Shown: positions 39,281 through 49,819 of the stretch, in pieces
How positions within the stretch are numbered: position 1 is the first letter of the stretch
Layout of the letters: the number at the start of each line of letters is the position of its first letter
Assembly (NCBI RefSeq): GCF_018448885.1
Contig: NZ_RCWB01000011.1
Span: 1-64,000 of the forward strand
DNA: 64,000 nt
DNA from: Photorhabdus caribbeanensis
GTDB lineage: Bacteria; Pseudomonadota; Gammaproteobacteria; Enterobacterales; Enterobacteriaceae
Direction: 5' to 3'
Program-made: the position numbers and the translations under genes
The notes under the pieces: model-generated
The model's input: only the letters and a program-made list of their open reading frames with translations
Database searches by the model: none
What the model was told of the DNA's origin: nothing

Positions 39281-40129
39281 ATCTTTGACTTTCAATATGT
39301 TAACTATGGATTTAAACACTGTTTTTTTACTGCCTTTAATCTTACCGGTTTAGCGCTTTTTATTGATGGCATCAAAACCCGATTCACCCAGATTAAATCA
39401 TGTGGATTATTTTTTTCATGCCATTTAAAAACAAAGGGTTAAAAAAATAGTTTATCAATGGAAAACTTTAAAAAGGTATAGCGTGACTAAAAACAGCCTA
39501 TTCTCTGCCATATTTAATTCATTTATCTAGCCCGCTATGACTGTTTAAAAATACGAATACAGAGAGATTAAAAATCTCATATAAGGCAATGATTTATTAA
39601 AATAAAAAATCAGTATAATCAACATTCATTAAACGTAAAACCATCTCCTATAATGATTAAACTTAACAAAATCAGACGGTAAAAGTATAAAATCAACCGT
39701 TAAATCTTTATATCCTATGGATTTCAAGATGCATCGCGGCGGCAAGGGAACGAATCCCCGGGAGTATAGATAACTATGTTATCGGGGTGAATGAGTGCAG
39801 ACAACAAAGAGGCAACTTGAAATATGACGGGTATATATTGATTCAACTCAGAAGTTACAAAATGACTTTTAATAACTATTTAAAATATTCTCCTCATAAA
39901 ATCAGAAATAGAAAATGAGAAACAAAATTGGCTTTATCGATATTATACCTCCAGAAAAAAACAAATAAGAATATAAATAGGTTAATCAGGAAATATATTT
40001 ACCAAAAAGCGCTAACTTTAATAACGTTTTCAAATGAAAATAAACTTTTTCATAAACCCATTAAATCATGAACATAAAAAATCATAATAACAAAAACCAC
40101 AGCCAAATAATTTCTATTTTATCTCGCAT
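39281..40129. other. Long AT-rich intergenic gap downstream of accC and lhgO
   Basis: About 850 bp between the convergent ends of accC and lhgO. Apart from an ERIC element near the middle I see no gene, RNA or hairpin I can support. Confidence 0.6.
39711..39835 (-). repeat. ERIC element
   Basis: A ~125-bp imperfect palindrome with the ERIC (IRU) core, including cgaatccccgggag, taactatgttatcggggtgaa and the tatcctatgg / gacgggtata ends. It is in the opposite orientation to the copy at 50982-51108. Confidence 0.85.
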
Positions 40130-41317
40130 TCACACCGGCAAATATTGGTGAACAATTTCACGACCTATTTCAATTGAAGCAGTCGCTGCTGGTGAAGGCG
40201 CATTACAAACATGCAGTGAGCGCCTACCCGTGACGATATGAAAATCATCAACCAACTTGCCATCGGCAGTCAGCGCTTGAGCACGCACACCGGCGGGGCC
40301 AGGAACAATATCCTCGGCATTAAGTTCAGGAATCAAGCAACGGGCATTAGCAACAAACTGTTTTTTACATAATGAACGGTATATCTCCGCCATTCCTTCA
40401 CCAAAATAGGTACGTGCAATTTTCCAAAAACCACGGTAGCGCAATATTTCACTCAGATCTTTCAGATTAATATCGGTTTTTTTGTAGCCTTCACGTTTAA
40501 ATGCCAATACAGCATTCGGACCAATATCACGTTTACCGTTATACATGCGGGTAAAATGTACACCAAGGAAAGGAAAATCTGGATTAGGTACTGGATAGAT
40601 TAAATGATTGACCAGATAATTTTTTTCACTATTCAACACATAATATTCACCACGGAAGGGAATAATCTTCATGCCGATATCATAGCCTGATAAACGAGCG
40701 ATACGATCACTATGCAATCCAGCGCAGTTAATCAACCATTTTGCCTGATAACTATTCTGTGGCGTGACAACTTCTACTTTATCACTGCTTTCTTTAATAG
40801 CAGTCACCATTTGACCATAAATCAAGGTAGCGCCACGCTGCTGGATGATTTCTGCCAGCTTATCAGCCACCTCTTTATAGTTCACGATACCTGCATCGGG
40901 CACAAGTAATGCCTCCAATCCATTAACGTGTGGCTCACGCTCATTAAGTTGTAAACGGTTTAGACGGCTAACTTTCAGACCATTTTGCAATCCACGCTGA
41001 TAGAGATTTTCCAATAACGGCAACTCTTTTGGCTGTGTAGCAACAATAACTTTGCCGCAACGATCATAGTACAAGCCATGCTGGCGACAAAAAGAGAACA
41101 TAGTTTTATTACCACGCGCCGCCAGACGGGCCTTCAAACTACCAGGTTTATAATAAATACCTGAATGTACTACATTACTATTGTTACCACTTTGATGCCT
41201 GGCTGGTGTATTCTCTTTATCCAACATCAATATCTTGACGCTCGGCTGAACTTCCTGCAACGCATTAGCAACGCCAAGCCCCACAATACCAATACCGATA
41301 ATAATATAATCATACAT
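40130..41317 (-). CDS. lhgO: L-2-hydroxyglutarate dehydrogenase
   Basis: An FAD-dependent membrane-associated enzyme that oxidises L-2-hydroxyglutarate to 2-oxoglutarate and passes electrons to quinone. The N-terminal FAD motif GIGIVGLGVA, the SGNNSNVVHSGIYY stretch and VRAQAL near the end are typical. 395 residues against about 422 in E. coli LhgO. It stands alone between accC and yhdT, a position it does not have in E. coli. Confidence 0.9.
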   Translation of the reverse strand: MYDYIIIGIGIVGLGVANALQEVQPSVKILMLDKENTPARHQSGNNSNVVHSGIYYKPGSLKARLAARGNKTMFSFCRQHGLYYDRCGKVIVATQPKELPLLENLYQRGLQNGLKVSRLNRLQLNEREPHVNGLEALLVPDAGIVNYKEVADKLAEIIQQRGATLIYGQMVTAIKESSDKVEVVTPQNSYQAKWLINCAGLHSDRIARLSGYDIGMKIIPFRGEYYVLNSEKNYLVNHLIYPVPNPDFPFLGVHFTRMYNGKRDIGPNAVLAFKREGYKKTDINLKDLSEILRYRGFWKIARTYFGEGMAEIYRSLCKKQFVANARCLIPELNAEDIVPGPAGVRAQALTADGKLVDDFHIVTGRRSLHVCNAPSPAATASIEIGREIVHQYLPV

Positions 41318-41839
41318 ACCTTATTCCTTATTATTGATTCAACAGCGGATTAGACTATTTTTTCTAAATTTTTCAATGAGTAAAATTTTATATTTATGAT
41401 ATTGATCAGGCCAACTTCCATAGGATAGTCGATTCCTCCAGTAGAAACAGTCACAATCGATAAAAATATTTTTCCAATATTTTTGATTCCCCCCACAATA
41501 ACAAAATAGGATGATAAATATCAGATAAGTTATTGTCGGAAATAATTTAATTTCATTGTATTTCACAGTATTAGTTACCAATAAATAAACAACCTAAATT
41601 TGTCTATAACATGACCAATCATATTATGGGAAAAATAGGATAAAAATGTGATCAACATATTCAGAAAATGCATTTTCTGATATGGGTTATGCTACAAGAA
41701 TACGAGATAATCTATTCATATAGAAAAGTTTTTAAGCGAAACTCAAATGACTCACTTTATATCACATTTTTCCTGAATAAATTCGCATCTTGCCGTACAA
41801 TCCTTCCCTTCCCATCTTATTTAATTACCGGAAGAACGA
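41318..41839. other. Intergenic gap upstream of yhdT and lhgO
   Basis: About 520 bp of AT-rich sequence between divergent lhgO and yhdT. It should hold both promoters; no reliable -35/-10 pair, repeat or RNA was recognised. Confidence 0.5.
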
Positions 41840-42082
41840 ATGGACAGACGATTTGTTCAATCCCATAAAGAAGCACTTTGGGCAGTGTTCCTAACGCTTG
41901 CTTACCTTATTGGCTGGCTATTGACAGCCTATTTACCCAGTGATGCTCCCGGTGTCACCGGCTTACCTCGCTGGTTTGAAATGGCATGTTTGTTACTACC
42001 AGTCGTATTCATTATCCTCTGCTGGTTAATGGTGAAGTTTATTTTCAAAGAAGTCCCGCTGGAGGATGAGAATGCAAAGTGA
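41840..42082 (+). CDS. yhdT: Small inner-membrane protein YhdT
   Basis: An 80-residue protein with two membrane segments (FLTLAYLIGWLLTAYLP and MACLLLPVVFIILCWLMV) of unknown function, always found in front of panF. Its end overlaps panF by 11 bp, so it may act with the transporter. Confidence 0.93.
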   Translation: MDRRFVQSHKEALWAVFLTLAYLIGWLLTAYLPSDAPGVTGLPRWFEMACLLLPVVFIILCWLMVKFIFKEVPLEDENAK

Positions 42083-43517
42083 AGTTATCTTACCTCTGCT
42101 TGGCTATCTTGCATTGGTATTTCTCCTGTCAGTTTACGCTTATCAACGCCACCAGAAAGGCCCCTTCCTGACTGAGTATTTCCTTGGCAACCGTTCAATG
42201 GGCGGCTTTGTATTGGCAATGACCATTACCGCCACCTATATCAGTGCTAGCTCATTCATCGGCGGGCCAGGAGCAGCCTATAAATATGGTCTGGGATGGG
42301 TATTACTGTCGCTGATTCAGTTGCCGGCAATATGGCTTTCCTTGGGCGTATTAGGTAAAAAATTTGCCATTCTTGCCCGTCGCTATAATGCCGTTACCCT
42401 TAATGACATGTTGTATGCTCGTTATGGCAGTCGTTTTCTGGTTTGGTTTGCCAGCCTAAGTCTTTTAGTCGCTTTTGTTGGCGCGATGACCGTTCAGTTT
42501 ATTGGCGGCGCACGCCTGCTGGAAACTGCTGCGGGTATCCCTTATGGCACTGGATTAATGATTTTCGGTATCTCTATCGCCCTCTATACCGCATTTGGAG
42601 GGTTCAGAGCGAGTGTCCTCAATGATGCCCTACAAGGGCTGGTAATGTTGCTAGGCACTGTTCTACTGCTGGTGGCGATTATCTATAAGGCAGGTGGCTT
42701 ATCGGAGGCAATCACCACATTACGAACAATTAATCCTGAGCTGGTTTCCCCGCAAGGCGCAGACCATATTCTTAGCGGACCTTTCATGGCATCGTTCTGG
42801 ATACTGGTCTGTTTTGGGGTAATTGGATTACCTCATACTGCCGTTCGTTGCATCTCCTACCGCGATAGCAAAGCTGTTCACCGTGGGATCATCATCGGAA
42901 CCATCGTCATGACGCTCCTCATGTTCGGTATGCATTTAGCAGGAGCAATTGGTCGAGCCATTATTCCTGATCTGACCATTCCCGATCAGGTGATCCCAAC
43001 ATTGATGATCACGGTATTGCCGCCATTCGCTGCTGGAATTTTTCTAGCCGCACCAATGGCCGCCATTATGTCCACAATTAATGCACAACTGCTGCAATCT
43101 TCTGCAACCATCGTCAAAGATCTCTACCTAAACCTGTTTCCACAGCAAATCGTACAGGAAAAAAGACTCGCCCGAATTTCCAGTTTTTCTACCCTGATTC
43201 TTGGTTTATTGCTACTTTTAGCCGCCTGGCGCCCACCCGAGATGATTATCTGGCTGAATCTATTGGCCTTTGGTGGCTTACAGGCCGTATTCCTCTGGCC
43301 ATTAGTATTGGGCCTGTATTGGGAAAAAGCCAATGCCTATGGCGCTATCAGTTCGATGATTACCGGGGCCATAAGCTACACTCTGCTCGCTAGTTTCAAT
43401 ATCCATCTATTGGGCTTTCACCCGATCGTGCCATCATTGTTACTTAGCCTGTTGGCTTTCGGGATGGGCAATACCATCGGTCAGCGATTACCGCCAAAAG
43501 CGGTCAGACCACATTAA
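42072..43517 (+). CDS. panF: Sodium/pantothenate symporter PanF
   Basis: A sodium:solute symporter that imports pantothenate for coenzyme A synthesis, with about 12-13 membrane segments and the SSS signature GPGAAYKYGLGWVLL. The ATG at 42072 (MQSEVILPL) is chosen because GGAGGA lies just before it and it matches E. coli; an ATG at 42066 overlaps that site. 481 residues. Confidence 0.97.
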   Translation: MQSEVILPLLGYLALVFLLSVYAYQRHQKGPFLTEYFLGNRSMGGFVLAMTITATYISASSFIGGPGAAYKYGLGWVLLSLIQLPAIWLSLGVLGKKFAILARRYNAVTLNDMLYARYGSRFLVWFASLSLLVAFVGAMTVQFIGGARLLETAAGIPYGTGLMIFGISIALYTAFGGFRASVLNDALQGLVMLLGTVLLLVAIIYKAGGLSEAITTLRTINPELVSPQGADHILSGPFMASFWILVCFGVIGLPHTAVRCISYRDSKAVHRGIIIGTIVMTLLMFGMHLAGAIGRAIIPDLTIPDQVIPTLMITVLPPFAAGIFLAAPMAAIMSTINAQLLQSSATIVKDLYLNLFPQQIVQEKRLARISSFSTLILGLLLLLAAWRPPEMIIWLNLLAFGGLQAVFLWPLVLGLYWEKANAYGAISSMITGAISYTLLASFNIHLLGFHPIVPSLLLSLLAFGMGNTIGQRLPPKAVRPH

Positions 43518-43558
43518 GTTGGTCACTTTTAATCTATTTTCAATAAGGAGAATTTTTT

Positions 43559-44449
43559 ATGCCTTGGATACAACTTCGATTAAATACTACAGGACGGCTC
43601 GCTGAATCCCTTGGAGATACTCTAATGGAAAATGGAGCCGTATCAGTCACCTTTCAAGACAGCCACGATAACCCTGTATTCGAACCCCTACCAGGCGAGA
43701 CTCGTTTATGGGGAGATACAGATGTCATCGGGCTTTATGATGCTGAAACAGATATGAAAGCAGTTATCAGCCAGCTCGAACAAGTTCCTGAGTTAGGTGA
43801 AGGATTTATTCATAAGATCGAGCAGTTGGAAGACAAAGACTGGGAACGTGAATGGATGGACAACTTCCACCCAATGCGTTTTGGCAACCGCTTGTGGATT
43901 TGTCCAAGCTGGCGCGACGTCCCTGATCCAGATGCTGTCAACGTTATGCTGGACCCTGGACTGGCTTTTGGTACTGGTACTCATCCAACCACATCGTTAT
44001 GCCTGCAATGGCTAGACAGTCTCAATCTGGAAGGTAAAACGGTTATCGATTTTGGTTGCGGCTCCGGCATACTGGCAATTGCCGCGTTAAAACTCGGTGC
44101 AACGCACGCTATTGGCATAGATATCGACCCACAAGCTATTCAGGCCAGCCGCGACAACGCAGAACGTAATGGCGTTCTGGAGCGTTTAACGCTATATTTG
44201 GCGAAAGATGCACCAACCGATCTTGAATCTGATGTAGTAATTGCTAATATTTTGGCAGGCCCTCTGCGTGAACTCGCCCCTGTCATTGGCGCATTACCAA
44301 AACCGGGTGGCTTGTTAGGTTTATCGGGTATTTTAACGAATCAAGCAGAAAGTGTTATTCGGGCCTATACTGATAAATTCGTAATCGATCCTGTTGCGGA
44401 ACAGGAAGAGTGGTGTCGGATATCTGGGGTAAAAGTAGTAACAAATTAA
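43559..44449 (+). CDS. prmA: Ribosomal protein L11 methyltransferase
   Basis: Trimethylates ribosomal protein L11 using S-adenosylmethionine. The SAM-binding motif [16 protein letters not shown] and the ANILAGPL motif are present. 296 residues against 293 in E. coli; it follows panF by 41 bp, in E. coli order. Confidence 0.98.
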   Translation: MPWIQLRLNTTGRLAESLGDTLMENGAVSVTFQDSHDNPVFEPLPGETRLWGDTDVIGLYDAETDMKAVISQLEQVPELGEGFIHKIEQLEDKDWEREWMDNFHPMRFGNRLWICPSWRDVPDPDAVNVMLDPGLAFGTGTHPTTSLCLQWLDSLNLEGKTVIDFGCGSGILAIAALKLGATHAIGIDIDPQAIQASRDNAERNGVLERLTLYLAKDAPTDLESDVVIANILAGPLRELAPVIGALPKPGGLLGLSGILTNQAESVIRAYTDKFVIDPVAEQEEWCRISGVKVVTN

Positions 44450-44661
44450 AATTATTTTATTTTGTTACTATTGCAAGTGTGAATTTTGATCGCTTATTGA
44501 TGGTAATCCGTGCTATCAGCAAACTTGCTGATAGAAATATCCTAAGTGATAAACTTTACCAATAACATATAACACCATGTTATTTATGAATAATTATGTT
44601 TATCCCAGAAGAAAAACTGGAAAAAAGTTGTAACAAATGACGATTTGCTCAAAGTTTGGCC

Positions 44662-44690
44662 TTTCATATTTTGCGAAAAATGCGTAATAT
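44662..44690 (+). promoter_or_regulatory. dusB-fis promoter with GC-rich discriminator
   Basis: A -35 element TTTCAT (44662-44667) and -10 element TAATAT (44685-44690) are spaced 17 bp apart, followed by acgcgcccttgc, the GC-rich discriminator typical of stringently controlled promoters. The AT/G pattern gctcaaagtttggcc just upstream matches the Fis autoregulatory site of the E. coli fis promoter. The whole stretch is strikingly conserved with E. coli. Confidence 0.8.
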
Positions 44691-44732
44691 ACGCGCCCTT
44701 GCAGTCACAGTATGGCCACTCTTTCTTCGTTT

Positions 44733-45698
44733 ATGCGTATCGGACAATACCAGCTGAAAAACTGTCTTATTGCGGCCCCAATGGCTGGCATAACTGACCG
44801 CCCGTTTCGGTCACTATGTTACAAAATGGGTGCAGGTATGACAGTATCGGAAATGCTTTCTTCCAACCCACAGGTCTGGAAGACAGACAAATCCCGGCTA
44901 CGTATGGTCCACAGTGACGAACCGGGCATTCGTTCCGTGCAAATTGCTGGGAGTGATCCTGATGAAATGGCAGCAGCAGCGAAGCTCAACGTCGCTAATG
45001 GTGCTCAGATCATTGATATCAACATGGGGTGTCCAGCCAAGAAAGTGAATCGTAAGTTGGCAGGTTCAGCTTTACTGCGTTACCCAGAATTGGTGGAAAA
45101 AATTCTTTCTACCGTTGTAAAGGCAGTAGATGTTCCTGTTACGCTGAAAATTCGCACTGGATGGTCGCCAGAAGAACAAAACTGTGTAAAGATTGCCCAA
45201 TTGGCCGAGCATTGTGGTATTCAAGCTCTGACAATCCACGGCAGGACTCGTGCCTGCTTATTTAACGGAGAAGCAGAGTACGACAATATTCGGACAGTTA
45301 AGCAGACTGTTGCCATTCCGGTTATTGCCAATGGTGACATTACTGACCCGCTTAAGGCCAGAGCAGTGCTTGAATACACTGGGGCTGATGCCCTGATGAT
45401 AGGCCGCGCTGCTCAGGGAAGACCCTGGATCTTCCGGGAAATCCAGCACTATCTGGCAACAGGGGAACTGCTGTCACCGATGCCGATTGGCGAAGTGCAG
45501 CGTTTAATGAGCGAGCACGTACGGGAATTGCACGACTTTTATGGTCCAGGCAAGGGAGCCCGTATAGCACGTAAGCATGTATCTTGGTATCTCCGGGAAC
45601 ATGCTCCTGATGACCAGTTCCGGCGCACATTCAACACCATAGAGGATGCCAGCGAACAGCTGGAGGTGTTGGGGGCATATTTCGAAAATTTTGCGTAA
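44733..45698 (+). CDS. dusB: tRNA-dihydrouridine synthase B
   Basis: An FMN-dependent enzyme that reduces uridine to dihydrouridine in tRNA (position 17 in E. coli). The motifs [33 protein letters not shown] and the catalytic Cys therein are present. The start at 44733 ([10 protein letters not shown]) gives 321 residues as in E. coli; the ATG at 44712 adds 7 residues and is very close to the expected transcription start. First gene of the dusB-fis operon. Confidence 0.96.
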   Translation: MRIGQYQLKNCLIAAPMAGITDRPFRSLCYKMGAGMTVSEMLSSNPQVWKTDKSRLRMVHSDEPGIRSVQIAGSDPDEMAAAAKLNVANGAQIIDINMGCPAKKVNRKLAGSALLRYPELVEKILSTVVKAVDVPVTLKIRTGWSPEEQNCVKIAQLAEHCGIQALTIHGRTRACLFNGEAEYDNIRTVKQTVAIPVIANGDITDPLKARAVLEYTGADALMIGRAAQGRPWIFREIQHYLATGELLSPMPIGEVQRLMSEHVRELHDFYGPGKGARIARKHVSWYLREHAPDDQFRRTFNTIEDASEQLEVLGAYFENFA

Positions 45699-45723
45699 TA
45701 TAAAGAAAAGAGCTGACAGAACT

Positions 45724-46020
45724 ATGTTCGAACAACGCGTAAATTCTGACGTACTAACCGTTGCTACTGTAAATTCACAAGATCAGGTAACTCAAAAACC
45801 TTTACGTGATTCAGTTAAACAAGCACTGAAGAACTATTTTGCTCAATTAAATGGTCAAGATGTTAATGATCTGTATGAGCTGGTATTGGCTGAAGTGGAA
45901 CAGCCATTGTTGGACATGGTGATGCAATACACCCGTGGCAACCAAACGCGCGCTGCCCTGATGATGGGCATCAACCGTGGCACACTGCGTAAGAAATTGA
46001 AAAAATATGGCATGAACTAA
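45724..46020 (+). CDS. fis: DNA-binding protein Fis
   Basis: A nucleoid protein that bends DNA and activates rRNA and other growth-rate genes. The 98-residue sequence is almost the same as E. coli Fis, with the helix-turn-helix [20 protein letters not shown]. It is expressed from the promoter upstream of dusB. Confidence 0.99.
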   Translation: MFEQRVNSDVLTVATVNSQDQVTQKPLRDSVKQALKNYFAQLNGQDVNDLYELVLAEVEQPLLDMVMQYTRGNQTRAALMMGINRGTLRKKLKKYGMN

Positions 46021-46039
46021 TCACTAAAATTAGTTCATT

Positions 46040-46078
46040 AAAAAAGGCGCTGTACCTCTTGGTAAAGTGCCTTTTTTG
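46040..46078 (+). terminator. Terminator of dusB-fis
   Basis: The stem aaaaaaggcgct...aagtgccttttttg has an A tract in front and a T tract after, so it could act on both strands. Confidence 0.8.
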
Positions 46079-46225
46079 CCAAATCACAAATATCATGATA
46101 AATGTACGGGCCTGGCATGGCAGCGTTCACGTCATTATTCGTTCCTAAAAACCCCACATCATCTGCATTAAATCTCTCTTTTACTTGATTGGCTTACCAT
46201 AATTCCAAATCTTCCCAATGTCAGG

Positions 46226-47389
46226 TTATTCCGTAACTGATAGGTTGTTTTTGACTCTCATTAATTTGAAATAATTGGTTACAGTCAACAATAGGATGAA
46301 ACAACCACAACATATCAAAACAACACCAAGATGTTGGTTCCAACCCGCTAGCGCCAAACCACCGCCTAACATCAAATAATATAGCAAACCCAATAGTGCT
46401 CCTGCTGTTCCCAATCTATCCGTATAATCGGTCAATGCAGAAGCCAAGATGTTAGGAATTGCAATTCCGTAGGCCACAACAATCAAAATCATCGGCAGAA
46501 TAAACAACCCAGTATCTTCCAGAACCATTATCAACCCACCTCCGATTAGGACAATAACAGAAGCAAGCAACACTAAATTTAATGAATTCCACTGTCTGTT
46601 CAGCAAGAGTTTATTCAACCAAGCACCAATGCCTACTCCCGATGCCAAAAATAATCCTGTGTAACCAAACATCTCAGGAGAGAATCCTAACCGTTCAAAA
46701 TTAAATGGAGCTAATTGGTAATAACTGAACAAACATAGGTTAAAGAGGGCTATCAACAGGGCATTACGCCAAATTGCCATGTCCTTGAGCATGATAATTA
46801 AAGTATCTATTAGCGATATTGTTACCATTGACATTGGGCGGGTTTCAGGCAGACAAATAGCAGACCAGCCTGATAGTAATACCGCAAGTAAAGACAAGCC
46901 GGAAAAGACACCTTTATACCCCCAGAAGTACACCAAAATAGAACCACTTATCATGCCAACTGCCGGACCTATGGCCAAGGCGACCCCCATAATAGAAAAC
47001 ACCCGAGCTAATTCATTTCCCTGATAAGAATCTCTCAGCATTGTTTGCGTTCCTACCGAGCCCACTGCGGCCCCAAATGCAGATAACATTCTGGCCGCCA
47101 GTAACAACTCAAACTGACGGCTTAGTAATGCTATTAACGAAGCACCGCTATAAAGTAACAATCCACTCAATAGAGTTAACCGTCTGCCTATGAGATCGCA
47201 CATACGCCCCCAAACGACCACACCGATAGCAAAAGCGAAAAAATATAACGATAGCGTTTGAGCGGCTTGCTCAGCACTCACTTTAAATTCCTTTGCGATA
47301 TTGGTTAATGCCGGGCTATAGATGGTTTCTACAATTTGTGGAAACATCATCAGCGCTGTTGCCAAAGTAAGTCCGAGTTTACGTTGCAT
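46226..47389 (-). CDS. DHA1-family MFS drug exporter (Bcr/CflA-like)
   Basis: A 387-residue transporter with 12 membrane segments. Motif A (GRMCDLIGRRLTLL) in the loop after helix 2 and the helix-5 proline/glycine pattern (IGPAVGMISGS) place it with the drug:H+ antiporters such as Bcr, EmrD and YdhC. The substrate is unknown. It is divergent from an AraC-type regulator 102 bp away, a common pairing in which the regulator controls the pump. Confidence 0.85.
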   Translation of the reverse strand: MQRKLGLTLATALMMFPQIVETIYSPALTNIAKEFKVSAEQAAQTLSLYFFAFAIGVVVWGRMCDLIGRRLTLLSGLLLYSGASLIALLSRQFELLLAARMLSAFGAAVGSVGTQTMLRDSYQGNELARVFSIMGVALAIGPAVGMISGSILVYFWGYKGVFSGLSLLAVLLSGWSAICLPETRPMSMVTISLIDTLIIMLKDMAIWRNALLIALFNLCLFSYYQLAPFNFERLGFSPEMFGYTGLFLASGVGIGAWLNKLLLNRQWNSLNLVLLASVIVLIGGGLIMVLEDTGLFILPMILIVVAYGIAIPNILASALTDYTDRLGTAGALLGLLYYLMLGGGLALAGWNQHLGVVLICCGCFILLLTVTNYFKLMRVKNNLSVTE

Positions 47390-47491
47390 TGTATTTTCTT
47401 AATCAATTAGACAATAAAACGTAAATTAGCATGCTCTTAATTGTCGCATTATAATAATAAAGACAATTTATTTATCAAATAGGACATCAAT

Positions 47492-48271
47492 ATGGCATGG
47501 CTTTCTCGTGATGATAGTTTTGATCCTGATAGCCTTGGAGTACCGGTAGTGGGAATTGCGGCTGAACTAGGTCAGCATGACTCAGGATTCCATCAACATG
47601 AGATGGGGCAATTATTATTTACCCAACAAGGATGCATCAATATCACCCTGGCAGATCAGTTATGCATACTTCCACCAACTCGGGTCGCCTGGATTCCACC
47701 GCGAATTATCCATAGAGCAGAGATAAAAGAATCCGTCGGGTATCGCTCGATTTATCTAAATATAAATCAGATCGGACGTTTAGCAGAAAACGTTGAGGTA
47801 TTGGAAGTTACCCCTCTGTTACGTGAAGTATTAGAGCGAATCGCACTGTCACCTTTCAATACAGATTGGTTACATAAACCTGCGGCTAACCTGTTGGCTG
47901 TCTGCCTTGACGAAATCCATCTGGCAAAAAGAGAACCGACATTATTACCGCTCCCTTTTGACCGTCGTTTGGCCCATATTCCTCTGACCACACTACCACC
48001 ACCGCTCAAAATATTGGCCATGAATATTGGAGCCAGTGAAAAAACCATCAGTCGGATATTTCGCCGAGAAACAGGACTCAGTTATCAACAGTGGCGACAA
48101 CAATGGCGTTTAATCAAATCTATAGAATTACTGGCAAAACAGGGTAATTTGTCATCTGTTGCTAGCGAATTAGAATTTGCCAGTGATAGTGCTTTTGCAA
48201 TCTTTTTCAAGAAAATGACCGGGCGTTCACCAAGGGAATATATGTCTGCTTATAAGGAACATAGTTATTAA
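47492..48271 (+). CDS. AraC-family transcriptional regulator
   Basis: A 259-residue regulator with an N-terminal cupin-type sensor (HQHEMGQLLFTQQGCINITL, PPRIIHRAEI) and a C-terminal AraC double helix-turn-helix (NIGASEKTISRIFRRETGLSYQQW, then LEFASDSAFAIFFKKMTGRSPREY). It probably controls the divergent efflux gene. Its last codons form the first unit of a 16-bp tandem repeat, so repeat changes could reach its C-terminus. Confidence 0.88.
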   Translation: MAWLSRDDSFDPDSLGVPVVGIAAELGQHDSGFHQHEMGQLLFTQQGCINITLADQLCILPPTRVAWIPPRIIHRAEIKESVGYRSIYLNINQIGRLAENVEVLEVTPLLREVLERIALSPFNTDWLHKPAANLLAVCLDEIHLAKREPTLLPLPFDRRLAHIPLTTLPPPLKILAMNIGASEKTISRIFRRETGLSYQQWRQQWRLIKSIELLAKQGNLSSVASELEFASDSAFAIFFKKMTGRSPREYMSAYKEHSY

Positions 48272-48390
48272 AGTAAATAGTTATTAAAGTAAATAGTTAT
48301 TAAAGTAAATAGTTATTAAAGTAAATAGTTATTAAAGTAAATAGTTATTAAAGTAAATAGTTATTAAAGTAAATAGTTATTAAAGTAAAT
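48263..48390. repeat. Tandem repeat, 8 exact copies of a 16-bp unit
   Basis: The unit agttattaaagtaaat is repeated eight times without change, followed by a degenerate ninth (agctattgagataata). The first unit supplies the stop codon of the AraC-type gene. The unit is not a multiple of three and has no spacers, so this is a minisatellite. Confidence 0.97.
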
Positions 48391-48410
48391 AGCTATTGAG
48401 ATAATATACA

Positions 48411-48465
48411 AAAATTGCCGACATCAAAGGAATTATTCACCATATGAATATAGACATCGGCAATT
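48411..48465 (-). terminator. Probable terminator of pirAB
   Basis: The stem attgccga / tcggcaat encloses a long loop and is followed on the minus strand by TTTTTG. It lies 66 bp beyond the pirB stop codon. Confidence 0.6.
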
Positions 48466-48530
48466 GCATCAAATAATTAAATAAAAGCTAATAACATCCT
48501 ACGTACATAAAATATACTTGTTAAAAGCTA

Positions 48531-49790
48531 TTATTTTTCATCATCATTTATCAACTGATAAGATACAGCGATATTTGCTGCCTGACCTGCTAATGGGCTG
48601 TAGTCACTGGACAAATATACCCCTGCAATATAGTGACTTTCGCCAACATAAAATTTCCTATATCGAGATGTTCCAGGTGCGCCAAATGATAATGAACGAC
48701 CATCACTCAAAGTAAAGACCGCTTGATCAACAGCACCATTGCCCCATACTTCCAAACTGGTAATTCGACTGCCATTCAGAGAAATAGATGCCGTCTCACC
48801 AGATATTGTACCTAATCGATGGCTACTACCATCATCAAATACAACTGTCAGCCCTCCGACTCTCGGAGCCCCTCCAATACGCACAATATGTCCCGTTAAC
48901 GAATCGATCTTTCTTCTTTTCCCGTCATTAAGAGCTGGTTTGAGAGGTGGAGCCATATCTTTCTCTGGAGTCAATGCCTGAATTCTGGCTTTTGCTGTTT
49001 GACGGTCAAAGAAAGTAGAATAACTTAAAACATCAACATAGATTCTATTATTTACCGACTCGGCTTCACTTAATTTATCCCAAATACTGATATATTCAAT
49101 CCCATGTAAACGACAGTGACCATGAACAGACATCACATTATTTGCAACAGTGTCAGCAGTTGAGTTATTAAGAGCGTCATTAAGCTCTCTATCATATATA
49201 TTATTAATATAACTATTAGCCTGTTCTACCGTCTTTTTGATTAACCCTCGGACTTTTTCAATATCAATATCACTAAGCCCGATTTCATTTCTTCTCTCTA
49301 AACCAGCAACCCAATATGTTATCTGCATCATAACCGTAGTAGAAAACATGGGTAATATCTGATAGTTAACATCATCGGAAAAATTATTAAATTTTTTGTG
49401 ATAACCATCTATATTTTCTGCCAAGTTATTAAAAGCACTCCTCGCTTCTTCAGATCCCGGATGCTTATCAAGAAGATCGGCAACGGTTGCCATTCGCTCT
49501 TGTACATATGCAATATCACCAGCAAGGATACCTTTAATCGTCTTTAATGCCGACTCCTCTATCATCCTTTCAATTTGTTTGACAATCCCTTCCCATATAT
49601 TTTCTTTCGATTGAGGCCAGAATAAACCGACTAAAAAAGATATAGCAGGGCCAACTGAAGGTATAAAAGATATTCCCCCGATGATCGCATTTTTTACAAT
49701 ATCAGTAACATCCCACTCTACTGCACTCGTTTTTACGGCATATTCATTAGCCACAATGGTTCTTATGTCTAAAACATTTTCTGTATGCAT
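48531..49790 (-). CDS. pirB: Insecticidal binary toxin subunit PirB
   Basis: The 419-residue sequence matches the Photorhabdus PirB toxin, which together with PirA kills insect larvae; the Vibrio homologue causes shrimp hepatopancreatic necrosis. From structures of the Vibrio protein, the N-terminal half is a helical pore-forming domain like Cry domain I, consistent with the hydrophobic AIIGGISFIPSVGPAISFLV region here, and the C-terminal half is beta-rich (VFDDGSSHRLG, TLSDGRSLSFG). The ATG at 49790 has AAGGG 7 bp upstream. It lies 29 bp after pirA. Confidence 0.93.
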   Translation of the reverse strand: MHTENVLDIRTIVANEYAVKTSAVEWDVTDIVKNAIIGGISFIPSVGPAISFLVGLFWPQSKENIWEGIVKQIERMIEESALKTIKGILAGDIAYVQERMATVADLLDKHPGSEEARSAFNNLAENIDGYHKKFNNFSDDVNYQILPMFSTTVMMQITYWVAGLERRNEIGLSDIDIEKVRGLIKKTVEQANSYINNIYDRELNDALNNSTADTVANNVMSVHGHCRLHGIEYISIWDKLSEAESVNNRIYVDVLSYSTFFDRQTAKARIQALTPEKDMAPPLKPALNDGKRRKIDSLTGHIVRIGGAPRVGGLTVVFDDGSSHRLGTISGETASISLNGSRITSLEVWGNGAVDQAVFTLSDGRSLSFGAPGTSRYRKFYVGESHYIAGVYLSSDYSPLAGQAANIAVSYQLINDDEK

Positions 49791-49819
49791 AATGGAACCC
49801 TTCAATTAAAATGAGATGT

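Noticed and set aside
41339-41868. Small frames on both strands in the lhgO-yhdT gap
   Set aside because: AT-rich chance frames without ribosome sites or conserved features.
48263-48390. CRISPR-like array
   Set aside because: The units are contiguous with no spacers and no cas genes are nearby, so it is a minisatellite.
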